A stretch of 24,585 nucleotides of DNA from JAIYDJ01 sp038246975 (GCA_038246975.1 JBBRVJ010000032.1:1-24585), one strand, 5' to 3'; counted from the first letter of the stretch, positions 15,948 to 23,618 are shown. Notes: generated by a model not told the origin, from the sequence alone. Translations and numbers: made by a program.

Positions 15948-17513
15948 ATGCTGACACTTCATGATCCCGCCTTCACCGCCAACGACCCCGACGCAGGGTC
16001 CGAGGCTATCGTTATCGGTGCCGGACTGGGCGGCCTTGCCGCCGCGATGCGGCTAGGTGCAAAGGGTTACCGTGTCACGGTCATTGACCGGCTGGACATG
16101 CCGGGGGGGCGCGGGTCTTCGATCACCCAAGGCGGACACCGGTTCGACCTTGGCCCGACCATCGTCACCGTGCCGCAGACCCTGCGCGAATTGTGGGCCG
16201 CCTGCGGGCGGGATTTCGACCGGGACGTCGATCTGCGCGCACTGGACCCGTTTTATGAAATCCGCTGGGAAGACGGATCGACCTTCACCGCCCGCCAGGA
16301 CACCGACGCGATGCGGGCCGAGGTGGCGCGGCTGTCGCCGGGCGATCTTGCCGGATACGACAAGTTCCTGAAAGACAGCGAACGGCGCTACTGGTTCGGG
16401 TTCGAGGATCTGGGCCGCCGGTCGATGCACAAGTTCGTCGATCTGTTGAAGGTGCTGCCGACTTTTGCCCTGCTGCGCGCCGACAAGTCGGTTTATGGCC
16501 ATGCCGCCAGCCGGGTAAAGGACGAACGCCTGCGCTTTGCGCTGTCGTTCCATCCCTTGTTCATCGGCGGCGATCCGTTCCACGTCACCTCGATGTATAT
16601 CCTCGTCAGCCACCTGGAGAAGGAGTTCGGTGTCCACTATGCCATGGGCGGCGTGGCGGCGATTGCGCTGGCGATGGCGGGGGTGATCCATTCGCAGGGC
16701 GGGCAGATGATGCTGAACGCCGAGGTGGACGAGATTTTGCTGGAGCAGGGCCGCGCTGCCGGCGTGCGGCTGGCCGACGGGCAGGTGATCAAGGCCGATG
16801 TGGTCGTGTCGAACGCCGATGCCGGGCACACCTATGACCGTCTGATGCGCAACCACCCGCGCAAACGCTGGACCCCGCCACGTTTGAAGCGGACGCGCTG
16901 GTCGATGGGGTTGTTCGTCTGGTACTTTGGCACCAAGGGCACCGCGCTGAAGTGGCCCAAGGTCGGGCATCACACCATCGTGGTCGGACCGCGCTACAAG
17001 GAGCATATCGCCGATATCTTTGTGCGAGGCCGTCTGGCCGACGACATGAGCCTGTATGTTCACCGCCCCTCGGTCACCGACAAGGGCTGCGCGCCTGCCG
17101 GAGACGACACGTTCTATGCTTTGTCGCCCGTGCCGCATCTGGGGTTCGACAACGGGGTGGATTGGGCCGAACAGGCGGAACCTTATCGTCTAAAGGTGCA
17201 GAAGATGCTGGAGGAACGGCTGTTGCCCGGTCTGGGCGACCATCTGAGCGAACAACTGGTCTTCACGCCCAACACCTTTGAATCACGCTATCTGTCGCCC
17301 TATGGCACCGGCTTTTCCATCGAACCTCGCATCCTGCAATCGGCATGGTTCCGGCCGCACAACGTGTCGGAAGAGGCGAAGGGCCTGTATCTGGTCGGCG
17401 CGGGCACTCATCCCGGGGCCGGTTTGCCGGGGGTGATCTCGTCGGCAGAAGTGCTCGGCAAGTTGGTTCCCGATGCTCCGGCACGGTCCAAGATGCGGAT
17501 GGCCGCGGAATGA
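15948..17513 (+). CDS. crtI: Phytoene desaturase (neurosporene-forming)
   Basis: A 521-residue FAD-dependent CrtI that desaturates phytoene stepwise; Rhodobacter enzymes stop mainly at neurosporene. The N-terminal dinucleotide-binding motif GAGLGG (24-29) followed by the acidic D(R/K)LDMPGGRG turn is clear, and the C-terminal FAD segment LVGAGTHPGAGLPGV is present. Long blocks such as ALSFHPLFIGGDPF and SMYILVSHLEKEFGVHYA match my memory of Rhodobacter CrtI closely. No clear ribosome-binding site precedes the ATG, although a PpsR site lies 15 bases upstream. The stop overlaps the crtB start (ATGA), coupling the two enzymes of early carotenoid synthesis. Confidence 0.97.
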   Translation: MLTLHDPAFTANDPDAGSEAIVIGAGLGGLAAAMRLGAKGYRVTVIDRLDMPGGRGSSITQGGHRFDLGPTIVTVPQTLRELWAACGRDFDRDVDLRALDPFYEIRWEDGSTFTARQDTDAMRAEVARLSPGDLAGYDKFLKDSERRYWFGFEDLGRRSMHKFVDLLKVLPTFALLRADKSVYGHAASRVKDERLRFALSFHPLFIGGDPFHVTSMYILVSHLEKEFGVHYAMGGVAAIALAMAGVIHSQGGQMMLNAEVDEILLEQGRAAGVRLADGQVIKADVVVSNADAGHTYDRLMRNHPRKRWTPPRLKRTRWSMGLFVWYFGTKGTALKWPKVGHHTIVVGPRYKEHIADIFVRGRLADDMSLYVHRPSVTDKGCAPAGDDTFYALSPVPHLGFDNGVDWAEQAEPYRLKVQKMLEERLLPGLGDHLSEQLVFTPNTFESRYLSPYGTGFSIEPRILQSAWFRPHNVSEEAKGLYLVGAGTHPGAGLPGVISSAEVLGKLVPDAPARSKMRMAAE

Positions 17514-18535
17514 TAGCGCCTGCTGACATGGCGCATTGCCGCGAGGCTATTCGCACGGGTTCGCTGTCGTTCCACGCCGCGTCGAAACTGCTGCCTGCGC
17601 GGGTGCGTGATCCGGCGCTGGCGCTTTATGCCTTCTGCCGTCTGGCCGACGATGCGGTGGACGATACCGATGACAAGGCCCCCGCCGTTCTGGGCCTGCG
17701 CGACCGTCTTGACCTTGTGTATGCGGGACGCCCCCGCAACACGCCCGCCGACCGCGCCTTTGCGGCGGTGGTCGAGGATTTCCAGATGCCCCGTGCCCTG
17801 CCCGAGGCATTGCTGGAGGGTCTGGCCTGGGATGCCGTCGGGCGGCGCTATGACACATTATCGGGGGTTCTGGACTATTCGGCACGGGTCGCCGCTGCGG
17901 TCGGTGCCATGATGTGCGTTCTGATGCGGGTCCGCAACGCCGATGCCTTGGCGCGGGCCTGCGACATGGGTCTGGCGATGCAACTGACCAACATCGCCCG
18001 CGATGTCGGCGAGGATGCGCGGGCGGGTCGGCTTTATCTGCCGCTGCACTGGCTGGACGAGGTCAAGGTGACGCCGGTCAGCTTTCTGGCCGATCCCCGG
18101 CCCACGCCGCAGGTGCGCATGTTGATCCGACGTCTGCTGGCCGAGGCGGATCGGCTTTACACAAGGTCCGAGGCGGGGGTTCCCGCCCTGCCGCTGGCCT
18201 GTCGCCCTGGTATTTATGCAGCCCGCCATGTCTATGCCGGGATCGGCTCTGCGGTGGCGCGGGGCGGGTACGACAGCATCACTCGGCGCGCCCGAACCAA
18301 TGCGCGGCAGAAGCTGGGTTGGCTCGCGCTGTCAGTCGTTCGCAGCGGGGTGTCGATTCTGCACCCCGGCCCGGCGACTTTGCATGCCGCCCCTTCGCCC
18401 GAAGTCGCGTTTCTGGTGCAGGCCGCCGCACGGCAAATCCCGCGTTTTGGCCGGTCTGACGCGCTGTTGTCGGTTTTTGCGCATTTGGAAGCGCGGGATC
18501 GGGCACAGCAAGGCTTGGAACGCAGCCGGGCCTGA
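17510..18535 (+). CDS. crtB: Phytoene synthase
   Basis: A 341-residue trans-isoprenyl diphosphate synthase that condenses two geranylgeranyl diphosphates to phytoene. The two aspartate motifs are seen as CRLADDAVDDTDD (43-55) and NIARDVGEDARAGRLYLP (161-178). The start at 17510 (MIAPADMAHCR) sits in an ATGA overlap with crtI; a second ATG at 17528 is possible and would shorten the protein by six residues. The frame is open further upstream inside crtI but has no family similarity there. Followed after 35 bases by tspO, probably on the same transcript. Confidence 0.96.
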   Translation: MIAPADMAHCREAIRTGSLSFHAASKLLPARVRDPALALYAFCRLADDAVDDTDDKAPAVLGLRDRLDLVYAGRPRNTPADRAFAAVVEDFQMPRALPEALLEGLAWDAVGRRYDTLSGVLDYSARVAAAVGAMMCVLMRVRNADALARACDMGLAMQLTNIARDVGEDARAGRLYLPLHWLDEVKVTPVSFLADPRPTPQVRMLIRRLLAEADRLYTRSEAGVPALPLACRPGIYAARHVYAGIGSAVARGGYDSITRRARTNARQKLGWLALSVVRSGVSILHPGPATLHAAPSPEVAFLVQAAARQIPRFGRSDALLSVFAHLEARDRAQQGLERSRA

Positions 18536-18546
18536 CCTAAATGGCA

Positions 18547-18570
18547 GGTGATACCTTGAAAGGGATCACC
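18547..18570 (+). promoter_or_regulatory. Hairpin covering the tspO ribosome-binding site
   Basis: GGTGATACC (18547-18555) and GGGATCACC (18562-18570) can pair with one mismatch around the loop TTGAAA, ending directly before the tspO ATG. The ribosome-binding sequence AAAGGG falls in the loop and 3' arm. In RNA this would limit translation initiation or protect the upstream crtIB message. Seen in sequence; function inferred. Confidence 0.45.
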
Positions 18571-19035
18571 ATGGATTGGGGCCTGTTCCTGACATATCTG
18601 GCCGCCTGCGGCGCGGCGGCGACCACGGGTGCGATGTTCGAGCCGGGGACGTGGTATCGTGGCCTCACAAAACCATGGTGGACGCCACCTGGTTGGGTGT
18701 TCCCGCTCACATGGACGGCGCTGTATTTCTGCATGGCCCTGTCCGCCTCGCGCGTCGCCATTCTGCCAGACAGTGGTCAGGCCATGGCATTCTGGGCATT
18801 GCAGATCGCGCTGAACACGCTGTGGACGCCGATCTTTTTTGGCCTGAACCGGATCAGGGCAGCGATGGTGGTGATGGCGGGACTTTGGCTGTCAGTTGCG
18901 GCGACGATGGTGGCCTTTTTTCTGCTTGATCCCACGGCGGGCCTGTTGTTCGCACCCTACCTTGTTTGGGTGACGATCGCCGGGGCCTTGAACTTCAGCG
19001 TGATGCGTCTCAACCCCGGCGTTCAGTCTGCCTGA
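18571..19035 (+). CDS. tspO: TspO/MBR tryptophan-rich sensory protein
   Basis: A 154-residue membrane protein of five predicted helices with the family signature WYRGLTKPWWTPPGWVFPLTWTALY split over residues 28-52 (Trp-rich loop after helix 1), then LNTLWTPIFFG and a final LNFSVMRLN. TspO binds porphyrins and in Rhodobacter sphaeroides acts as an oxygen-linked modulator of photosynthesis gene expression from the outer membrane. Its place after crtI-crtB matches the Rhodobacter cluster. Start 18571 (MDWGLFL) has AAAGGG at good spacing; the ATG at 18541 adds ten non-family residues. The gene ends 13 bases inside convergent crtC. Confidence 0.95.
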   Translation: MDWGLFLTYLAACGAAATTGAMFEPGTWYRGLTKPWWTPPGWVFPLTWTALYFCMALSASRVAILPDSGQAMAFWALQIALNTLWTPIFFGLNRIRAAMVVMAGLWLSVAATMVAFFLLDPTAGLLFAPYLVWVTIAGALNFSVMRLNPGVQSA

Positions 19036-19874
19036 TCGAACGACCATTTCGCGCGACGCGGCACCCGAACCGCCAGCATCGGTTTCAACAGCGGCTGGCG
19101 GAACCGGACCAGATCCAGCGCCTCGTGCACACCGGTCACGGTTTCGCCGTCAAGCACGGTTTCCACCAGACAGCGGCTGTAGAACGGAGCCTCCAGCATC
19201 TGCATGGTCTGGCGCGGGCGGTGGCCGGGGTCGCAACGCGTTTCGCGGCTGATCCCCCACAGGGTACGGGGCAGTCTGGTCAGCGGGGGCGGAACGATTT
19301 CCGTCACGTTGCCATCGGCTGAAATGTTCAACCCCAAAGCCAGTGTAGACCCATCGCGGCGGATGCCATCGTAAAAGCACGTCGCCCCGCCGCTTTGGCG
19401 CGGATAGCGGCCCCAGGTCCAGCGGCGGAAATCAGCCTCCAGCGCGGCAGAGCCGAAGTTTGCGTCGAAATAGCCGTGGCCTTGCCAGCGGTGGCCTTGG
19501 GTCAGATCTACCTCGATCCGGGCCACGGGTGCGAAGGGACGCCAGACATGCGAGCCATCGGCGGTCAGCAAAGCCTCGACCCCGGTGATCGCCGAGGGGG
19601 TCAGGCGTATTTGACCCTGCACCCGGCTGACCATCGGCAGCGCGGACACCTCGTTGACATTGATCACCAGCGTGCCCTGATCCCAGCGCATCCGGCTGGG
19701 CCCGACCTGCAAGGCATCGCGGCTTTGCCTCAGCGCGGAACGTCCCCGGTCTGTCATGGTGAACCGCCCCCCAGGCCCATAGGTCACCACGTTGATGCAA
19801 CAGTGATTCTGCGGGTCGCGCCGCCCGCTCCACGCATACCATGGCGAAAACACCGACCCGATAAAGCCGATCAC
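19023..19874 (-). CDS. crtC: Carotenoid 1,2-hydratase (hydroxyneurosporene synthase)
   Basis: A 283-residue CrtC that adds water to the 1,2 double bond of neurosporene-type carotenoids. FIGSVFSPWYAWSGRRDPQNHCCINV at the N-terminus (given here in pieces: FIGSVFSPWY, then PQNHCCINV) and HVWRPFAPVARIEVDL in the middle are family hallmarks. I choose the GTG at 19874 because it forms a GTGA overlap with the crtD stop and gives the ~281-residue Rhodobacter length. Unusually, the frame upstream of this GTG still reads like the CrtC N-terminus of longer homologues (GYAWWYVDGVSNDG), but it has no ATG, GTG or TTG codon nearby and lies within crtD. The last 13 bases overlap tspO on the other strand. Confidence 0.92.
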   Translation of the reverse strand: MIGFIGSVFSPWYAWSGRRDPQNHCCINVVTYGPGGRFTMTDRGRSALRQSRDALQVGPSRMRWDQGTLVINVNEVSALPMVSRVQGQIRLTPSAITGVEALLTADGSHVWRPFAPVARIEVDLTQGHRWQGHGYFDANFGSAALEADFRRWTWGRYPRQSGGATCFYDGIRRDGSTLALGLNISADGNVTEIVPPPLTRLPRTLWGISRETRCDPGHRPRQTMQMLEAPFYSRCLVETVLDGETVTGVHEALDLVRFRQPLLKPMLAVRVPRRAKWSFDQAD

Positions 19875-21433
19875 CGAGACGGCGCGCGTCCCGTCGTTCG
19901 AGACACCGTCGACATACCACCAGGCATAGCCATCCGGCGCGACGCGGACGCCGAAGTCAGGTCGCTCAAGATCGCCTCTGCCGCGTGCCGCCCGGACAGG
20001 GCCGCCATCGGCACCCCCGCCCCCGGATGCGCCCCGCCCCCCGCCAGATACAACCCCGGAAGCTGCGTCCGCGCGCCCGGACGTTGAAACGACGCCAGAG
20101 TCCCCACCGGACTGCGCCCGTATAGCGAGCCCTGCGACCCCGGAAACAGGTGCGAAAACCCTTGCGGCGTGGTCAGCGCCGCGTCCTGCGGCGGCAGATC
20201 GAAGGTCAGGCCAAAGCGGGCCAGTTGCGGGAAGGTCCGGTTGCGGCATTGAAGAATCTCTCCGGGGCTTTGGGTCGCTTTCGGGGGGGCGTTCATGATG
20301 ATTTCAAAGCGTTCGACAGTGCCGGGGTCAGGCGGACCCGCAGCGCGGTCCTGCGCGCAGACGTAAAGCGTCGCCTCATCCGGCATCTGGCCCTTGCCGA
20401 TCGGGCCAAACTCGCGGGCCGGGTCGGCGCAGAAAAATACGTTGTGGTGGACCAGATCAGCGCCCTGCGGTGTGGCGGCAAAAGCCCAGACCCAGGCCGA
20501 CTGACTGCGCGGATGTGCCGCCTGCGGTGTCAGCGCGCCTTGCGGGCCGTTGCCCAGCAGGCCGGCCAGCAAGGCTGCAGGATCGCCGTTAAACACCACC
20601 TGATCGCAAGCCAGAGTCCGACCGTCCGACAACTCGACTGCCGTCACCCGCCCACCCTGCCGTTCGATCCGCCGCGCCCAGACGCCGTAGGTGATGCTGG
20701 CCCCCAACCCTGTCGCCAACGCGGCCATGACCTGCGCCAGCCGGTGCATCCCGCCCTGCACCGCCCAGACACCGCGCTGCTCTGCCGCCCAGATCAGCGC
20801 CAGAACGGCGGGCGACAAGTCCGGCGCGCCGCCGACATAGGTGGCATAACGCCCGAACAACTGGCGCAAGCGGGGGTCGGCAAAACTGCGCGCCATCTGT
20901 CTTGCCAGCGTCATCCGAGGCAGGAGGCTGAGCCACAGACGGGGATTGATGATCGCGTTCAACGCGATAGACCCTAAGCGGGGCCGAGCCGCCTGCATCA
21001 CGGGCGCATCAAAGGCCTCATACAACTGCGCGGAAAGTCGATGGAACCGCCCGAATTCATCCGCCGCCTGTCCGCCCGCAAATTCGGCAATCGCCGCCTG
21101 ACTGGCTTGCGGGTCGGCGAACAGGTCCAACCGGCTGCCGTCGGGCCACCAGTGGCGCGCCAGCACGGGCTGCGGAATAAGGGTCAGATGATCCTCGATC
21201 CGGGTGCCTGCCACCGCGAACAAGTCGTCGAACACCGCCCGCATCGTCAGCACCGTCGGCCCCGCATCCACTGGGCCCGCCGCACTGGGCAAAGTGCGCA
21301 TCTTGCCGCCGGGCGTCGCCTGCGCCTCGATCACCGTCACCGGCAAACCCGAGGCCGCCAGCCGTATCGCCGCGCTGAGGCCGCCGATACCCGCGCCGAT
21401 CACCACCACGCTTTTGTCGGATTTGGTTTTCAT
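19871..21433 (-). CDS. crtD: Hydroxyneurosporene desaturase (methoxyneurosporene dehydrogenase)
   Basis: A 520-residue FAD oxidoreductase of the CrtI family that introduces the C-3,4 double bond of spheroidene-series carotenoids. The N-terminal motif GAGIGG (13-18) and the C-terminal FAD segment LAGGGAHPGAGVPMAALSGR are intact. The call of CrtD rather than a second CrtI rests on its divergence from crtI here and its place with crtC. The last ~30 residues after EAILSDL are Ser/Arg/Met-rich and look like an out-of-frame reading of crtC 5' sequence, so the C-terminus may be an extension. Homologues I recall are near 495 residues. Divergent from crtE across a region with two PpsR sites. Confidence 0.94.
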   Translation of the reverse strand: MKTKSDKSVVVIGAGIGGLSAAIRLAASGLPVTVIEAQATPGGKMRTLPSAAGPVDAGPTVLTMRAVFDDLFAVAGTRIEDHLTLIPQPVLARHWWPDGSRLDLFADPQASQAAIAEFAGGQAADEFGRFHRLSAQLYEAFDAPVMQAARPRLGSIALNAIINPRLWLSLLPRMTLARQMARSFADPRLRQLFGRYATYVGGAPDLSPAVLALIWAAEQRGVWAVQGGMHRLAQVMAALATGLGASITYGVWARRIERQGGRVTAVELSDGRTLACDQVVFNGDPAALLAGLLGNGPQGALTPQAAHPRSQSAWVWAFAATPQGADLVHHNVFFCADPAREFGPIGKGQMPDEATLYVCAQDRAAGPPDPGTVERFEIIMNAPPKATQSPGEILQCRNRTFPQLARFGLTFDLPPQDAALTTPQGFSHLFPGSQGSLYGRSPVGTLASFQRPGARTQLPGLYLAGGGAHPGAGVPMAALSGRHAAEAILSDLTSASASRRMAMPGGMSTVSRTTGRAPSR

Positions 21434-21465
21434 TACCTGACGATTGTTGACTCGCGAAGCGAAGC

Positions 21466-21483
21466 TGTCCAGTATGATTTACA
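21466..21483. promoter_or_regulatory. PpsR/CrtJ site 1 between crtD and crtE
   Basis: TGTCCAGTATGATTTACA is an exact TGT-N12-ACA palindrome. With the second site six bases further on it forms the tandem pair typical of cooperative PpsR binding, controlling crtD-crtC and crtE-crtF in opposite directions. Confidence 0.8.
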
Positions 21484-21487
21484 TCAT
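21474..21487. promoter_or_regulatory. FNR-like palindrome overlapping a PpsR site
   Basis: ATGATTTACATCAT contains a perfect TGAT-N4-ATCA core, matching the FNR/FnrL consensus TTGAT-N4-ATCAA except at the outermost base on each side. It overlaps the 3' half of the first PpsR site, so an anaerobic activator and the aerobic repressor could compete. Motif-only evidence. Confidence 0.4.
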
Positions 21488-21489
21488 GG

Positions 21490-21507
21490 TGTAACTTTGT
21501 GTTTACA
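21490..21507. promoter_or_regulatory. PpsR/CrtJ site 2 between crtD and crtE
   Basis: TGTAACTTTGTGTTTACA is a second exact TGT-N12-ACA, 24 bases centre to centre from the first. A nested TGTG/CACA palindrome lies within its right half. It is 23 bases upstream of the crtE ATG. Confidence 0.8.
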
Positions 21508-21530
21508 CATCCGGGCGGGAGACGGGCAGA

Positions 21531-22409
21531 ATGGCGATCACGGCACGGTTCGAAGCGGCGAATGCCCGCGTGATCTCCGGGGCGCAGAATGGTGGCCCCG
21601 CACGTCTGGCGCAAGCCCTGCATTATGCCGTAACGCCGGGGGGCGCGCATATCCGGCCCACCATCCTGTATTCTGTAGCAGCCGCTTGTGGCGAGGACCG
21701 CCCCGCCCTGACCGATGCCGCCGCTGTGGCGCTGGAGTTGATCCATTGCGCCAGTCTTGTGCATGACGACCTGCCCTGCTTTGACGATGCCGACACCCGG
21801 CGCGGCAAGGCCACTGTGCATCGCGCATTCTCGGAACCTTTGGCTGTGTTGACAGGCGACAGCCTGATCGTGCTGGCCTTCGACGTTCTGGCCGATGCGG
21901 CAGGCGATCAGCCGCGTCGCGCGCTCGACCTGATACGGGTCCTGTCGCGGCGCACGGGCATGCCGGACGGCATCTGCGCCGGGCAAGGGTGGGAGAGCGA
22001 GGCCAAGGTCAACCTGTCTGCCTATCACCGCGCCAAGACCGGCGCATTGTTCATCGCCGCCACGCAAATGGGCGCGATTTCGGCCGGTCAGGAAGCCGAA
22101 CCTTGGGAAGAGCTTGGCGCACGGATCGGCGAGGCGTTTCAGGTGGCCGACGACTTGCGTGATGCGCTCTATGATGCCGAAACGCTGGGCAAACCCGTGG
22201 GGCAGGATGTCGCCCACGCGCGCCCGAACGCGGTGTCGGAACTGGGTGTGCAGGGCGCTATCCGTCGGTTGAAGGACATTCTGGGCGGGGCCATCGCCTC
22301 GATCCCGTCCTGCCCCGGCGAGGCGATGCTGGCCGACATGGTGCGCCGTTATGCCGAACGGATGACCCCGGTCGCCCCGGCCTTTGCCCAGGCGTCGCGC
22401 GGCAAGTAA
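21531..22409 (+). CDS. crtE: Geranylgeranyl diphosphate synthase
   Basis: A 292-residue polyprenyl synthase making the C20 precursor of both carotenoids and the bacteriochlorophyll tail. The first Asp-rich motif DDLPCFD (79-85) followed by DTRRGKATVH and the second DDLRD (207-211) are intact. A GGGAG sequence precedes the ATG. It is directly joined to crtF (TAAATG), and the transcript probably continues into bchC, as in the Rhodobacter crtEF-bchCXYZ-puf superoperon. Two PpsR sites lie upstream. Farnesyl diphosphate synthase is the alternative, excluded by context. Confidence 0.95.
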   Translation: MAITARFEAANARVISGAQNGGPARLAQALHYAVTPGGAHIRPTILYSVAAACGEDRPALTDAAAVALELIHCASLVHDDLPCFDDADTRRGKATVHRAFSEPLAVLTGDSLIVLAFDVLADAAGDQPRRALDLIRVLSRRTGMPDGICAGQGWESEAKVNLSAYHRAKTGALFIAATQMGAISAGQEAEPWEELGARIGEAFQVADDLRDALYDAETLGKPVGQDVAHARPNAVSELGVQGAIRRLKDILGGAIASIPSCPGEAMLADMVRRYAERMTPVAPAFAQASRGK

Positions 22410-23552
22410 ATGGCCGACGTGCCCGCACCGTTCCCCCCCGCCCCGGCGGTAGTTGGATTGCGCGGGTGGATGCTTCGGCTGGCGGGGTCGCGTCGGTTTC
22501 AGGCCTTTGCCGCCAGAACTCCCATCTTGCGCCGGATTGCGCGGCAGGAAGGCGAGGCGCTGTTTGACCTTGTGGCGGGGTTCGTCAATTCGCAGGCGCT
22601 GATGGCGCTGGTCGAATTGCAGGTGCTGCATCGGTTGGCCGATGGCCCGCAAAGCGCCGAAGCGCTTGGTCTGAAGGTGGAAATCCCCGAAGCCCGGATG
22701 CAGATGCTGCTTCAGGCCGGGGCTGCCTTGGGCCTTTTGACGCGTCGGCGGGATGGCCGATTTGGTCTGGCGATGCGCGGGGCCGCCATGCTGGCCGTGC
22801 CGGGACTGGAGGCGATGGTGCGGCATCACCGGGCGCTTTATGCCGATCTGTCCGACCCGGTGGCGTTCCTGAAGGGCGGCAATCCGACCCAGTTGGCGCA
22901 GTTCTGGCCCTATGTCTTTGGCGCAGGCGGTGCCGTGGACCCAGAGGTAACGGCCACCTACTCGAATCTGATGGCCGACAGTCAGACGCTGGTCGCCGAA
23001 GACACTCTCCGTATGGTCGATCTGACGGGCGTGCGGCGGCTGATGGATGTCGGCGGCGGAACGGGGGCGTTTCTGGCGGCAGTGGGGGTCGCCTATCCGC
23101 AGGTGCAGCTTGATCTGTTCGACTTGCCGGTGGTGGTTTCCGGAGCGCAGTCTCGCCTCGGAGCTGCCGGGCTGATGGGACGGGCAACAATCCATCCCGG
23201 CAGCTTCCGCGATGATTCGCTGCCCATGGGGGCCGATGCGATCAGTCTGGTGCGGGTTCTGTATGATCACGACGATTCGACGGTGCGGCGGCTTCTGGCG
23301 TCGGTTCACGCCGTTCTACCGCCCGGTGGACGATTGATCGTATCAGAACCGATGTCGGGCGGCGCAGTACCCGACCGGGCGACCGATGTGTACTTTGCGT
23401 TTTACACTGCGGCGATGCAAACCGGCAAAACCCGGTCAGGGGCCGAGATTGCCGGATTGCTGCACGAGGCGGGTTTCGTAAATATCGCGCAAATCAAGGG
23501 TTTTCGGCCCTTCGTCACGTCCGTCGTGACTGCGCGGCGGGCAAGTGACTGA
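22410..23552 (+). CDS. crtF: Demethylspheroidene O-methyltransferase
   Basis: A 380-residue SAM-dependent methyltransferase that methylates the C-1 hydroxyl to give spheroidene. It has the plant-type O-methyltransferase layout: an N-terminal helical/winged-helix dimerisation region (about 50-135), then the SAM motif LMDVGGGTGAF (211-221), the acidic strand QLDLFDLPVV and the late LVRVLYDHDD segment. The start codon follows the crtE stop with no gap, so translation is probably coupled. The stop at 23550-23552 lies one base before an FNR-like sequence in the bchC promoter region, so the two transcription units are closely packed. Confidence 0.95.
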   Translation: MADVPAPFPPAPAVVGLRGWMLRLAGSRRFQAFAARTPILRRIARQEGEALFDLVAGFVNSQALMALVELQVLHRLADGPQSAEALGLKVEIPEARMQMLLQAGAALGLLTRRRDGRFGLAMRGAAMLAVPGLEAMVRHHRALYADLSDPVAFLKGGNPTQLAQFWPYVFGAGGAVDPEVTATYSNLMADSQTLVAEDTLRMVDLTGVRRLMDVGGGTGAFLAAVGVAYPQVQLDLFDLPVVVSGAQSRLGAAGLMGRATIHPGSFRDDSLPMGADAISLVRVLYDHDDSTVRRLLASVHAVLPPGGRLIVSEPMSGGAVPDRATDVYFAFYTAAMQTGKTRSGAEIAGLLHEAGFVNIAQIKGFRPFVTSVVTARRASD

Positions 23553-23553
23553 A

Positions 23554-23567
23554 TTGATTGCTGTCAA
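23554..23567. promoter_or_regulatory. FNR-like site upstream of bchC
   Basis: TTGATTGCTGTCAA matches TTGAT-N4-ATCAA with a single mismatch (G for A). It lies 14 bases upstream of the -35 element of the predicted bchC promoter, a position compatible with an upstream activator. Motif-only evidence. Confidence 0.4.
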
Positions 23568-23569
23568 AC

Positions 23570-23587
23570 TGTCAATTTTGTTTGACA
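23570..23587. promoter_or_regulatory. PpsR/CrtJ site 1 upstream of bchC
   Basis: TGTCAATTTTGTTTGACA is an exact TGT-N12-ACA with the preferred C and G flanks (TGTC...GACA). Its right end is the TTGACA -35 element of the predicted promoter, so a bound repressor would block RNA polymerase. Confidence 0.85.
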
Positions 23588-23609
23588 GTCCAGAGTGTAA
23601 GTCTAGAAT
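23582..23609 (+). promoter_or_regulatory. bchC promoter (sigma70-like)
   Basis: A perfect TTGACA (23582-23587), a 16-base spacer and TAGAAT (23604-23609) form the best promoter match I noticed in the window. Repressor sites cover both hexamers, as described for the Rhodobacter bchC promoter. The predicted start gives a leader of about 60 bases. Confidence 0.7.
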
Positions 23610-23613
23610 GACA
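23596..23613. promoter_or_regulatory. PpsR/CrtJ site 2 upstream of bchC
   Basis: TGTAAGTCTAGAATGACA is an exact TGT-N12-ACA, 26 bases centre to centre from site 1, and covers the TAGAAT -10 element. The near-integral helical spacing fits side-by-side cooperative binding. Confidence 0.85.
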
Positions 23614-23618
23614 ATCAC

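Noticed and set aside
15811..15957. N-terminal extension of CrtA by 49 residues
   Set aside because: Would cross the crtA/crtI promoter region and overlap the crtI start codon; ATG 15810 gives the family N-terminus.
16053..17138. 361-codon open frame on the minus strand opposite crtI
   Set aside because: Antisense to a clear CrtI; no motif or ribosome site.
21057..23309. 750-codon open frame on the minus strand spanning crtE, crtF and the crtD start
   Set aside because: The longest reading frame in the window, but it is antisense to crtE and crtF, crosses the crtD/crtE promoter region and shows no domain. High GC explains the lack of stops.
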